Assembly (NCBI GenBank): GCA_919902735.1
Contig: CAKKRM010000077.1
Coordinates: forward strand, 1 to 64,000
Length of the DNA: 64,000 nucleotides
Reading direction: 5' to 3'
Source of the DNA: Anaerolineales bacterium
Lineage (GTDB): Bacteria > Chloroflexota > Anaerolineae > Anaerolineales > Villigracilaceae
Position 1 is the first letter of the stretch; each line of letters begins with the position of its first letter. Both the position numbers and the translations under genes were made by a program. The notes under the pieces were generated by a model. That model saw only the letters and a program-made list of their open reading frames with translations, was not told the DNA's origin and ran no database searches. Below are positions 50,010 through 59,001 of the stretch, piece after piece.

Positions 50010-53000
50010 TCATTCAATTTCCAATGAGAAAAATACTTCCACAATACGCGGGTCAAATTGTTTGCCTGCGCGTTCGATGATATATTCGCGGGTTTTTTTC
50101 TTCGACCAGGCCTTGCGATAGGGGCGATCTGAAGTCAGCGCATCCCAAACATCTATGATCGAAAAGATACGCGCGGAAAGCGGAATTTGCTCGCCTTTTA
50201 ATCCGCGCGGGTAGCCTGCGCCGTTCCAGTATTCGTGATGACAAAAAGGAATATCGATGGCGGGTTGCAAAAATGAGATGGATGAAAGCATGTCGTAGGC
50301 ATATTGTGTATGCTGCTGCATGATGGTTCGTTCCTGCGCGGTGAAGGGGCCGGGTTTATGTAAAATCGAATCCGGGATTCCCATTTTGCCGATGTCGTGC
50401 AGGAGCGCGCCGCGGCGGATATGCTCAATTTCATTTTCGGGGATTTTGAGAGCATGGGCAAATTTCAAGGTTAATTCGGTGACGCGGCGGGTGTGGCCTT
50501 CGGTGATCTCATCACGAAGTTCGAGCGCGCGCGCCCAGCCCGCCAGGGTATTGTCATACGCGAGGGCAAGTTCATCGGCATGTTGAAGCGTTTGCTCGAA
50601 TAACATGGCGCGGTGAATGGCATTGCCAGCCGTTTCTGCAAAAGCAATCAGGATGCGTATTTCTGTTTCGCTAAAAATATGCCGCTCAAACATCCAAATA
50701 TGCAGTACGCCGATAATTTTTTCCTGCGCGTGCAGCGGCAGGGAGATGCCGCCGTGTAATTTTTGCAGTCTTTTCTTTTCTCCATCCAGCATAACCATGA
50801 CGGGGTCTTTTTGCATATCTTCTGTCACATAAATCTCGCCGGTTATGGCAACATGGCCGGTAATGCCTTCGCCGGGGCGATGGCGGAGGATGGATTCATC
50901 CTTCAATTTATTTTTAGACTCCCCTCTTGCAGAAAACCAGCCATGCGAGACGTAATCGCCGCTTTCAGAGTCAAGCAGAAAGATGGAGCCATAATCGCCT
51001 GCAACCGCGCGCATGGCCTGTTTTGCCAAAACCGGAACCATCTCTGTCACGCTTTGCGCGGTACGCAAAGCGGCAGAAGCGGCGGCTAAAGCCTCCAGTT
51101 CATGCGCATGATGGCGAAGTTCATCTTCGGCGCGTTTGCGCTCGGTAATATCCACCATCACGCCTTCAATGTATTGCACGTTGCCCGCATCGTCTGCCAC
51201 GCCCGCTCCCCATTCATCCACCCAGCGCCATTCGCCAGATGTATGGCGGATACGATAAGTGATATGAAAAGACCCCTGGTTGGCAGTTGCAATTTTAGCG
51301 GTGGAAGACAGGGGAATATTCACCAGGTCGTCTGGATGATACAGATCAAAGAAGCTAAGCCCCTCCTCCAAAAATTCCTTTTTGGAATGACCGCTAAGTT
51401 CCTCAATCGAATCGTTCAAGTAAAGAAAGGTGTAACGTTCATCGTTTTTACATAAATAAACAACGCTGGGGATATTTTCAGCCAGCGTGCGGAATTTCAT
51501 TTCGCTTGCCTTTAGCGCATCTTCAGCTTGTTTGCGCTCGGTGATAGTACGTATGATGCCTTCAGTGCTAATTGGCTGTCCGGCAGCGTCAAAAATGGCG
51601 TGCGCCGTAATGGAGACGAAGGCTAAATTTTCATCCTTCCGCTTGAGGCGCGCTTCAAAGTCGTTGACCGAACCTTTCTTTTCAATCACCGCAACCAGAG
51701 CGTTATAATCTTCCGGGAAGGCATAGAATTCCGTAACATTATGACCAATGACTTCTTCCTGCTTATATCCTGTCTGCTTTTCGACGGAGGGACTTATGTC
51801 AGTGAGAATGCCGTGATAATCTGTTCGGTAATGCATATCTTCAAGGTTTTCATAAATTCGCCGATATTTTTCCTCGCTTTCACGCAACGCGATATTCATC
51901 TGCTTGCGTTCCGTAATATCGCGGTAGTTTGCGACAATGCCATTTATATACGGATCATCCAACATGTTGTGACCGGTGACCTCAAAATGACGCCATTCCC
52001 CGTCCTTCCGCTGAAAGCGATATTCAGTCGTTCGGACTACGCCCGGAGTTGCTGCGCCTTCTGCGAAAGTTTCCAACACTCTGGGGATATCCTGCGGGTG
52101 GATATATCGGAATGCGCTTTGACCTAATATTTCCTCGGGGGTGTACCCCGTCAAGCGCTCCCCCGAAGGGGCAATGTAACGGGCAATTCCCTCCCCATCC
52201 ACAATCACCACACCCTCGGCAGAGTTCTCGATCAGCACACGGAAATACGCCTCGCGCTCTGCAAGCGCCTTTTCAACGCGTTTGCGCTCGCTGATATCGC
52301 GGACAATGCCCTGCAAAAATCCATTGGGCAGCATTCGGGCGCTGATCTCAACCGGTATCGGAGAACCATCCTTCCGTTTGAGCAGGCGCTCGACGATCAA
52401 TATTTTTCCAGCGCGCAGGTCTTCGATCCGAAAGGGGACCGCGGATAATTCTTCTGAAGAGATAATATCATCCATGCGCATTGCCAGAAGTTCCTCGCGC
52501 GAATAGCCCAGCATGGCACATCCGCTTGGGTTCACATCCACATAACGACGCTCGGTATCCGCCAGGAAAATGCCGTCTGAAGCCTGTTCAACCAGGGTGC
52601 GGTAGCGGGTTTCGGACATGCGAACTTCATTAACAAGATTCGCATTCTCGATGATAAAGGCAGCGTGCCCGGCCATTGCTTTTGCAAGCCGAATATCCGC
52701 CGGGGTAAATTCACGCCGGCGGCGGCTTTCCCAAATTTCGATATCGCCGAACAATTGACCATGAGCCATGATCGGCACAAACATCATGGATTTGATTCCG
52801 TAAACCGCAAATTGCTCGCGCTCGACGGGACTCATCACTTCATCATCCGCGTGCATAATGACCACTTCGCCATCTTGCATGGCGATCATAATGGTTGCGT
52901 AATCGCTATTTAGATAGACCTGCCCCAAATCCTGATGAACTTCGGAGGAGGATGCCTCCTCAGCCCAGTACTCCCCCACCACCTGCATGGTTCCATCAGC

Positions 53001-54830
53001 CAGATTTACCGCCATGATGTTGCCGCTGGTGGCTTGCAGGGCCTCCGTCATATGACGCGCAAGTTTCGCAAGTAATTCATGCGGATCCATGATGCTGGCG
53101 GTCATATCCTGCGCGGCGGCATATAATTGTTCGAGTTCGGCGGCTTTTGTTCGAATATCGGCATCGAGCCCGGCTTTCACCATGGAAAGGGCAATTTGCC
53201 TGGCGGCCTGCTCCGCCAGTTCAACTTCATCCATGGAGAACTGATGATGTTCTCGAAAGCCAAACACAAGCGTGCCCAGCTTACGGTCATTTGCAATAAG
53301 CGGCAGCCCCAGGGCAGAATGGGCCGGAAATAGCGCGGCAAGATGCGGGCTGATGTGAACTGAATTTCTTATATCCTCCACCGCCAAAACCTGGCCGCTC
53401 TCCAGAATGGAACGGCTGAATATCTTCTCGCCGGGTTTTACGTTTGAGTAAAGCGAAAGGGGAACTTTGAACATTTCGGAACTGATAAATTTCCCGGGCT
53501 GCTGGGCGCTTTCGTCCCAAAGTGAGAAATAAAATCCATCTGCGCTTAAGGCTTTTTCAAGCACTGCAATGAATTTTTCAAGCATGGCTTCGAGGTTTGG
53601 CGTTTCAAGGGTGGTTTGAGTAATTTCATTCAGGAGCGCCTGATGACGGGCATAGGTCAATATCCGCTGTTCCGATTCTATTTTTTCGAGCGCATAGGCC
53701 AGGTCGTCCGCCAGTTCGGTCAACAAATTGATTTCTTCCGCGTCAAATATGCCGGATGGAGACGGATGCACCACGGTGAGAACGCCAAAGATACGCGCTT
53801 CTCGAACGATGGGCAATGCCAGCGAAGAGCGGCGCGGATATTTCTTCAAGAGCGGGCAGGCAGGGCATGGATCGTTTTCGGCAGGCTCGACGAGGAAGGG
53901 CTGTTTGGAACGAACCGCCGTGGCAACGCATGAAGGTCCGCTTCCCTCCCCATCCAGCCTGGTAGTAAACAATGTTGAATCAATCGTTTCCCCGGCAGAT
54001 GAGGCCAAATTGAGCGTAACGCCGTCCGCCGCCAGCAGGCTGATCCAGGAAAATATATAGCCGCGCTCGACGATAAGAATTTCACAAGTTCGCTGGAGTA
54101 TCCGTGCGGCATCCTGTTCGCGAACGATGAGTTGATTAACATCGCTCAGCGTGCGCAGGAGGCGGCTGAGGCGTTGTTCGCGCGCCAGAAGTTCACGCGA
54201 CCTTTCGAGATTCTTTCCCAAAACTCCCAACAAGTATGTGATCGATATCAAGATGGCAATGCTCAAAATCAGGAAAACCACCGTGCCGCTCACCCAGGCC
54301 CCGCCATCCACCGAGTTGATCTGGCGCGCAGGCGGGACAATTATGTGCCCATTCACCTGAAGCCAGCCAACCACGATCATCGTAATAAGGCTGATGAAGA
54401 ATGTTGTCAGGCTGTAGCGAAGATCCAAGAATACCGCTGAAAGAATGACAAAAGCGAAGAGAAAAATTCGCCCGTCGCCGCTGAGGGATGATTGAACCAG
54501 CCCAATGCTCCCGAGCGCGTAAAAAATAAAGAGCAGGCTCCCCGCGCGGATGGTGAACGGTACTTTACGGGCAAATGTAATCGCCGCGAGCAGGGCTGTT
54601 GTACCCACATAAATAGTTAATGTTAAAGCAGCCAAAAACAGCGGGTTGGCGGCGCCTTCCGCTTCTATCTGGTATGTTTGGTAAACATTATTAATCCCCG
54701 CCAGGAGACCGACGATCCAAATGGCGAGTATTCCGCGTAAAATCCCCTCCAAAATATACTCGCGCCATTCTTGAAGGTCACGCGAGGCAAATGGATCAAA
54801 TAATGAAGTGGGAGATGGAAAGGGTTTCAT
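50010..54830 (-). CDS. Multi-domain HD-GYP c-di-GMP phosphodiesterase
   Basis: The 1606-residue protein begins with about six membrane segments (residues 25-210). It continues with at least three GAF domains and four PAS/PAC modules (repeated RDITERK- and VDITERKRAEDELR-type ends), then another GAF, and ends with an HD-GYP domain. That domain has GHTRRVTEL, LLHDIGKMGIPDSILHKPG and HHEYWNGAGYPRGLKGEQIP; the usual Asp of HHExxDGxGYP is Asn here, a variation also seen in relatives. It should degrade c-di-GMP. It converges with lysA and the cyclase gene. One GAF resembles a GAF of the cyclase at 45617. Confidence 0.92.
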   Translation of the reverse strand: MKPFPSPTSLFDPFASRDLQEWREYILEGILRGILAIWIVGLLAGINNVYQTYQIEAEGAANPLFLAALTLTIYVGTTALLAAITFARKVPFTIRAGSLLFIFYALGSIGLVQSSLSGDGRIFLFAFVILSAVFLDLRYSLTTFFISLITMIVVGWLQVNGHIIVPPARQINSVDGGAWVSGTVVFLILSIAILISITYLLGVLGKNLERSRELLAREQRLSRLLRTLSDVNQLIVREQDAARILQRTCEILIVERGYIFSWISLLAADGVTLNLASSAGETIDSTLFTTRLDGEGSGPSCVATAVRSKQPFLVEPAENDPCPACPLLKKYPRRSSLALPIVREARIFGVLTVVHPSPSGIFDAEEINLLTELADDLAYALEKIESEQRILTYARHQALLNEITQTTLETPNLEAMLEKFIAVLEKALSADGFYFSLWDESAQQPGKFISSEMFKVPLSLYSNVKPGEKIFSRSILESGQVLAVEDIRNSVHISPHLAALFPAHSALGLPLIANDRKLGTLVFGFREHHQFSMDEVELAEQAARQIALSMVKAGLDADIRTKAAELEQLYAAAQDMTASIMDPHELLAKLARHMTEALQATSGNIMAVNLADGTMQVVGEYWAEEASSSEVHQDLGQVYLNSDYATIMIAMQDGEVVIMHADDEVMSPVEREQFAVYGIKSMMFVPIMAHGQLFGDIEIWESRRRREFTPADIRLAKAMAGHAAFIIENANLVNEVRMSETRYRTLVEQASDGIFLADTERRYVDVNPSGCAMLGYSREELLAMRMDDIISSEELSAVPFRIEDLRAGKILIVERLLKRKDGSPIPVEISARMLPNGFLQGIVRDISERKRVEKALAEREAYFRVLIENSAEGVVIVDGEGIARYIAPSGERLTGYTPEEILGQSAFRYIHPQDIPRVLETFAEGAATPGVVRTTEYRFQRKDGEWRHFEVTGHNMLDDPYINGIVANYRDITERKQMNIALRESEEKYRRIYENLEDMHYRTDYHGILTDISPSVEKQTGYKQEEVIGHNVTEFYAFPEDYNALVAVIEKKGSVNDFEARLKRKDENLAFVSITAHAIFDAAGQPISTEGIIRTITERKQAEDALKASEMKFRTLAENIPSVVYLCKNDERYTFLYLNDSIEELSGHSKKEFLEEGLSFFDLYHPDDLVNIPLSSTAKIATANQGSFHITYRIRHTSGEWRWVDEWGAGVADDAGNVQYIEGVMVDITERKRAEDELRHHAHELEALAAASAALRTAQSVTEMVPVLAKQAMRAVAGDYGSIFLLDSESGDYVSHGWFSARGESKNKLKDESILRHRPGEGITGHVAITGEIYVTEDMQKDPVMVMLDGEKKRLQKLHGGISLPLHAQEKIIGVLHIWMFERHIFSETEIRILIAFAETAGNAIHRAMLFEQTLQHADELALAYDNTLAGWARALELRDEITEGHTRRVTELTLKFAHALKIPENEIEHIRRGALLHDIGKMGIPDSILHKPGPFTAQERTIMQQHTQYAYDMLSSISFLQPAIDIPFCHHEYWNGAGYPRGLKGEQIPLSARIFSIIDVWDALTSDRPYRKAWSKKKTREYIIERAGKQFDPRIVEVFFSLEIE

Positions 54831-54963
54831 GAATTTGCTCGGATTATACAGTTCAAAAAGACAAAAATTAGATTAGTGTCTCCGACTCTCCGTGAATTGC
54901 CGTGATATACCCCTAGATGTAGGTCGGATTGCCAGGCAGACTTACGCCGTACCGCCAGATGTC

Positions 54964-55656
54964 TTACAGCTCCCACACATAGTGGACGAGGGCAGTGATG
55001 GCTGGCTTGCCTGCAAGATGATCCATGCCGACGGCCCAGGTTTGCCAGTCGAGCTGGCCGAATTCGTCCGTGCCGGGGAAGTAGACGGAGTAATAATTCA
55101 TGCCAGGGTAGGGCCATTCAGGGATATAGGTTGCGCCGCCGGTTTGCAGTTGACTGCAAACGATCAATGAGTTTGGCGTGAACACCTGCTGTAGTGTCGG
55201 CAGGATAATTTCCTGAAACGAGCCAATGGTGGATTCACCACTCCCAAAGGATAAGCCCCAATCAGCCTGGAAGGTGGTTTCAAAAACAAACTTCGCATGT
55301 TCCACGTCATAATTAATGACATTGCCATTGCGATAATATCGAACAGCCATGCCATTGGATGAGGACACAAGCGAGGCCAGCAGGGCGCCATCTTTGGTTG
55401 CAACGGCTTTGGACAGGGAGTTGATCAACTCCGTGCCGCGGATGTCGGCGCAAAAATCGGGGGGCTGGGTTGGGATGGGCGTCTGAGTGAAAACGGGGGG
55501 CTGTGTCAGCGTGGGGATGGCAGTCAAGGTTGGGGAGGCAGCCAATGCCGGTTGGGGCGTATCAGTTGGCAGGGCGGTGGGAGGCGGAGGCTCATCCACG
55601 GGAACTGCGCAGGAGGCGAGAGTCAACAGCAATAACGATAAAAGTATGCGTCTCAT
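54964..55656 (-). CDS. Secreted lipoprotein of unknown function
   Basis: I start at the ATG at 55656 (MRRILLSLLLLTLASCAVP), with AAGGA seven bases upstream. The lipobox LASC is clear, so the 230-residue protein should be lipidated and held at the outer face of the membrane. A Thr/Pro-rich linker (about 20-65) leads to a domain with DFCADIRGTELINSLSKAVA, WGLSFGSGESTIGSF and WPYPGMNYYSVYFPGTDEFG. I do not recognise the family. It is probably a separate unit, between the HD-GYP gene and the repeat at 55676-55750. Confidence 0.8.
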   Translation of the reverse strand: MRRILLSLLLLTLASCAVPVDEPPPPTALPTDTPQPALAASPTLTAIPTLTQPPVFTQTPIPTQPPDFCADIRGTELINSLSKAVATKDGALLASLVSSSNGMAVRYYRNGNVINYDVEHAKFVFETTFQADWGLSFGSGESTIGSFQEIILPTLQQVFTPNSLIVCSQLQTGGATYIPEWPYPGMNYYSVYFPGTDEFGQLDWQTWAVGMDHLAGKPAITALVHYVWEL

Positions 55657-55675
55657 TTTTCTTCCTTTCACAAAT

Positions 55676-55750
55676 ACAGGATTTTCGCTCGCTTTCGCTT
55701 TTTCGTGTCACCCTCCCGATGTCCTTCGGGAGAATGACAAGCGAAAGCCT
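55676..55750. repeat. CTTTCGCTTGTCATTC inverted repeat, copy 2
   Basis: The ends are aggattttcgctcgctttcg and gacaagcgaaagcct. Within it, ccctcccgatgtccttcgggag forms a further small palindrome. Confidence 0.75.
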
Positions 55751-55752
55751 CC

Positions 55753-55782
55753 AAAAAAAAACTGGCGGGATGTCCCGCCAGT
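55753..55782 (-). terminator. Terminator of the NACHT-FGE 2 operon
   Basis: ACTGGCGGG and CCCGCCAGT form a nine-base perfect stem with a four-base loop. On the minus strand it is followed by eight T. It lies eight bases after the stop codon of the small partner gene. Confidence 0.9.
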
Positions 55783-55789
55783 CATTGTA

Positions 55790-56206
55790 CTATTTTACGC
55801 CCGCGGCTGTTTCTTCCGCCGCCTTTTTGAGGATGCGTTTGACCACCTCCGTCACACCGCCGACTGGATTCTTTAAAGTTTCAAAAGCTATTTCGGCAAT
55901 TTCGGGAGCCATGCGTTTTAGGTTGCGAAAACGGCGCGCGAGAAAAGTTTCATCAGGCGTTGGTTCTTCGAGCGCGGTTTGAATCTCCTGCAATTCAGCC
56001 CGCACATCATTTTTATCTTCCGATTTTATGTCTTGTTTCGCATCAAGTTTTTTGTAAATTTCATCGAACAGGGGCGCAATGTTTATCGATTGATTGGAAA
56101 CCTTGTTATTGTTCCCAACCACGATATTGCTGCCCTGCACACTGCCGCCAATGACGATGCTGTTATCCCCGGCGCGTAAACCGTTTTTATCATTTTTAGC
56201 CGTCAT
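55790..56206 (-). CDS. Small partner of NACHT-FGE 2 with a shared glycine motif
   Basis: The 138-residue protein begins with a glycine-rich repeat (RAGDNSIVIGGSVQGSNIVV, residues 11-30) that closely matches the motif in both NACHT-FGE proteins of this window. The rest is helical and charged (LFDEIYKKLDAK, TFLARRFRNLKRMAPEIAEI). It starts 18 bases after the NACHT-FGE 2 stop codon and ends at a strong terminator, so the two form one operon. I infer it may bind the NACHT protein through the shared motif. Its biochemical role is unknown. Confidence 0.75.
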   Translation of the reverse strand: MTAKNDKNGLRAGDNSIVIGGSVQGSNIVVGNNNKVSNQSINIAPLFDEIYKKLDAKQDIKSEDKNDVRAELQEIQTALEEPTPDETFLARRFRNLKRMAPEIAEIAFETLKNPVGGVTEVVKRILKKAAEETAAGVK

Positions 56207-56224
56207 GTTTTCCTCCGATATAGT

Positions 56225-58858
56225 TTAGACAACCTTCGGCGCGATCACCACGCGAAAGCCGAGATCATCATTGAACATGAGCGGGATGGACCAGTTGCAA
56301 AACGATGAACGCGCAAACCATTGATACCCGATCCACGACCCGCCGCGCACGATGCGGTATTTTTTATCTTCATCGTACCACGAGCCTGTCCATTCCCAAA
56401 CGTTGCCGCTCATATCCCAGGCATCCGTTGGGCTGACGCCCTGTGGAAACGTGCAGACCACGGTGGTGCCGCCCAGCCCCGAGCCTGTCGAGTCGCTGTC
56501 CCAGGTATTGGCGGCGGCTTTATCAAAGCCTTCGCCCCAGGGATACTCGCTGCCATGGTCTCCCCTTGCGGCGCGTTCCCATTCATCATCGCGCGGCAGG
56601 CGGATGGTGTAGCCCTCCGGCACAGCCACGATCTTTTTCGCAAGCCAGCTGCAATAGGCCTGCGCTTCATACCAACTGACTCCCACCACCGGCACAATTG
56701 GGTTGCTCAACTCGATGTTATGCCAGTAATAAGGCATGTTGCGTTTTGCAAGCGGACGATGCTCCAGCCAATCCCGCGAGACGGCTTCCATTGTGCGCGC
56801 ATCATATTTTCCGGTGCGCCACTCCCAGCCTTCGTCGCTCCAAAATTCGCGGGTCTGGTATCCGTCCTCTTTGACGAAGCGGGCATACTGGATGTTGGTA
56901 ACTTGATATTTGCCGATGAAATACATATATGGGATTTCTCGCGCTTCTTTCTTAACCCCGGCCTGATACTCACCAGCAGGCACTTCCACAAACCGATCCA
57001 GGTCGCCGGGCCGCCAGCCAAGCCGCCCCAACAGCAGGCCTGCGTGTCTTCGTATCTCCGGGCGGATGCTGCTGCCCTGCATAGTGGTGACCAAAGATTG
57101 CGTAACGTGTTCCTTGCTCTGCAAAGGAACGCCGCCCGGCCATGTATCCAACACGGCATCGCCGGCCAGCACAACCGCTTCACCGGGGGGGCCAGGTTGA
57201 CGGTCCACCAGCGCTTCCACAACTTCACCGGACACCTTTGGCAGTTGCTGGCGAATGCCAAGATAGCCGATGGTGAGCAGGGTCACTTCACGCCAGGCCT
57301 GCTCCCCCACATGCTGGGAAAGAGTCTCGATGATCGGCGTAGAGTTACCCTGTCCCTTTAAAGCAAGCGCAACAGCGGCGAGATATTCTTCAAAAGTCAG
57401 GTGAATGAATCCATATTCACCTGGCCCGCGCTCCAAAAGGATGGCGGCGTGATCGTGCACATCGGTAAGAAATTGGCGCGCAGCCTGATGCGGTGACGGG
57501 TCGCCGCGTTCCAGAAAAAGCTCCTCCAATTTGCGGCGCATGTCTTCGCGCCCCACCAGCCCAACCCCAGGGCTGACTTCGTGCATCCACAACGCCAGCG
57601 GCGCAAGGATGCGGATCGTTTGGATCTCGTCGATGTCGCGTCCGGGCGCGCGTCCGCTGATACTGCGGGCGCGATTCCAGGTGGAAAGCAAAGTGTTTAC
57701 ATATTGGTCGTAGAGCTGCACACGGCGTTCGGGCAGTGACACACCCTGCCGTTTCATCAACGCAAGAATGGTGAGCAGTAATGGCGTGGATGCCAGTTGC
57801 CGCACGCCGGGGTTTTGTTGAATGGCGTCCAGAAGTTCGCGGCGGTCTGTTTCAGCGTCGGCGCGGGCTACGGCGGTATTCCCTTGCGCCTGTTTTTCAA
57901 GGGCAGTTGTCCAATGCCCCACAAATTCCTCGATCTCATCCTCTTCGAAATCGACGATGGTACATTCCACCAAATCCTCCGCCGAGGGACGCACGGCGCG
58001 ATACCCAACCACGCGGCTGGTGAGAACGAACTTATTGCCCTCGCGGCGGTGGAAAGCGAAGAAGTCCACCACGCGCTCGACTACTGTGTTGCGCATGTTC
58101 AAATCGCGGACTTCATCGAGACCGTCCAGCAAAATCAACGCCCGCCCGGCTTTGAGCGCTTCATGCAGCATGGGGCCCACCGGCAAATCCGCGCCGATGC
58201 CGTCAAAATATTCGGCGATGAAATCATCCAAACGAATATCGCGGGTTTGCAGTGAATTTGCAAAAGCCGCCAGAGGCAGAAGGATGGGCAGAAAATCATC
58301 CAACCCAATCATTTGCCCCTCTCCGCGGGCAAGGCGCAGCGCCAGATATTTTACAAAAGTGGTTTTCCCGGCTCCGGGGTCTCCCAGCACGATCACGCCG
58401 GAATGTTTTTGTAATACATCCAAAAGCGGAACGGGATCCCCAAAGTGAAGGAGTTCCTGGTCATGGTCGGTGATTTCGCGCCCGGCCAGGCTGAGGTCGC
58501 GCTTCCATGTATCGCCTTCGGGAAGTTCCATGCGCGCCTTGAGCGGAACGTACAAGTCGAGCAGTTTTAATTTAAGCGGAACACGGTCTGAAACCCCCAT
58601 GCCTTTCATGCTGAGGTAATAATGGCGGTCGGTCAGGTAGTTGAGATATGCCGCAGTGGACTCCCGAATCGTCTCGGCTGGCAGAGCAGGCTGAAGGTCC
58701 CGCCAGAAGCGATCTGCAAGCACAATGGTCTGCCCGTGGATAATGGCGCTGTCTGTCACAGCCCCGCCGATGGCAATGCTCTGGTCGCCTGCCTGTATTT
58801 CCATCTCAGATTTTGTTTGTTTGGTGGTTTTTTTAGGGGGTGTTCTTTTTTCGGTCAT
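56225..58858 (-). CDS. NACHT ATPase with FGE domain, second copy
   Basis: The 877-residue protein has a lysine-rich start, the glycine motif AGDQSIAIGGAVTDSAIIHG (residues 23-42), a NACHT ATPase (Walker A LGDPGAGKTT, 158-167; Walker B LILLDGLDEV, 241-250), helical repeats, and a C-terminal FGE-sulfatase/C-type-lectin-fold domain from about 635. The FGE part has SWYEAQAYCSWLAKK, RLPRDDEWERAARGDHGSEYPWGE, WDMSGNVWEWTG and a tail RGGSWIGYQWF..LGFRVV. The FGE catalytic cysteines of sulfatase activation are missing, so a binding role is likely. It may be a second DGR target (see 56255-56344). Confidence 0.9.
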   Translation of the reverse strand: MTEKRTPPKKTTKQTKSEMEIQAGDQSIAIGGAVTDSAIIHGQTIVLADRFWRDLQPALPAETIRESTAAYLNYLTDRHYYLSMKGMGVSDRVPLKLKLLDLYVPLKARMELPEGDTWKRDLSLAGREITDHDQELLHFGDPVPLLDVLQKHSGVIVLGDPGAGKTTFVKYLALRLARGEGQMIGLDDFLPILLPLAAFANSLQTRDIRLDDFIAEYFDGIGADLPVGPMLHEALKAGRALILLDGLDEVRDLNMRNTVVERVVDFFAFHRREGNKFVLTSRVVGYRAVRPSAEDLVECTIVDFEEDEIEEFVGHWTTALEKQAQGNTAVARADAETDRRELLDAIQQNPGVRQLASTPLLLTILALMKRQGVSLPERRVQLYDQYVNTLLSTWNRARSISGRAPGRDIDEIQTIRILAPLALWMHEVSPGVGLVGREDMRRKLEELFLERGDPSPHQAARQFLTDVHDHAAILLERGPGEYGFIHLTFEEYLAAVALALKGQGNSTPIIETLSQHVGEQAWREVTLLTIGYLGIRQQLPKVSGEVVEALVDRQPGPPGEAVVLAGDAVLDTWPGGVPLQSKEHVTQSLVTTMQGSSIRPEIRRHAGLLLGRLGWRPGDLDRFVEVPAGEYQAGVKKEAREIPYMYFIGKYQVTNIQYARFVKEDGYQTREFWSDEGWEWRTGKYDARTMEAVSRDWLEHRPLAKRNMPYYWHNIELSNPIVPVVGVSWYEAQAYCSWLAKKIVAVPEGYTIRLPRDDEWERAARGDHGSEYPWGEGFDKAAANTWDSDSTGSGLGGTTVVCTFPQGVSPTDAWDMSGNVWEWTGSWYDEDKKYRIVRGGSWIGYQWFARSSFCNWSIPLMFNDDLGFRVVIAPKVV
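56255..56344 (-). other. Possible second DGR variable region
   Basis: Between RGGS and GFRVV most variable codons end in C or T and could derive from AAC/AAT/ATC by changing A only (ATC, TAT, TTT, TTT, TGC, AAC, TCC, ATC, CTC, TTC, AAT, GAT, GAT, CTC). The support is weaker than for 23742-23837: no avd is nearby, and ordinary FGE domains share the RGGS..GFRV frame. Confidence 0.45.
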
Positions 58859-58938
58859 GCCCGGCCTCGTTGGTTAAAGGCAGTATACAATAATTCGAGT
58901 CAACCGGTCTTTACCGAATTGAAAGGTGGTTTTCCATT

Positions 58939-58967
58939 AAAAAAGCCCGCCTGTGCAGGCCGGGCTT
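58939..58967 (-). terminator. Terminator of the histidine kinase-FIST operon
   Basis: AAGCCCG and CGGGCTT, with CCTG/CAGG inside and one bulged base, form a stem followed on the minus strand by six T. It lies about 35 bases past the FIST stop codon. Confidence 0.8.
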
Positions 58968-59001
58968 CTCATATTTCAAAATTCAGTAAACCACAGTTTG
59001 C

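Noticed and set aside
54827-55117. Minus-strand frame between the HD-GYP and lipoprotein genes
   Set aside because: It overlaps the lipoprotein 3' end in another frame and has an Arg/His-rich shadow composition.
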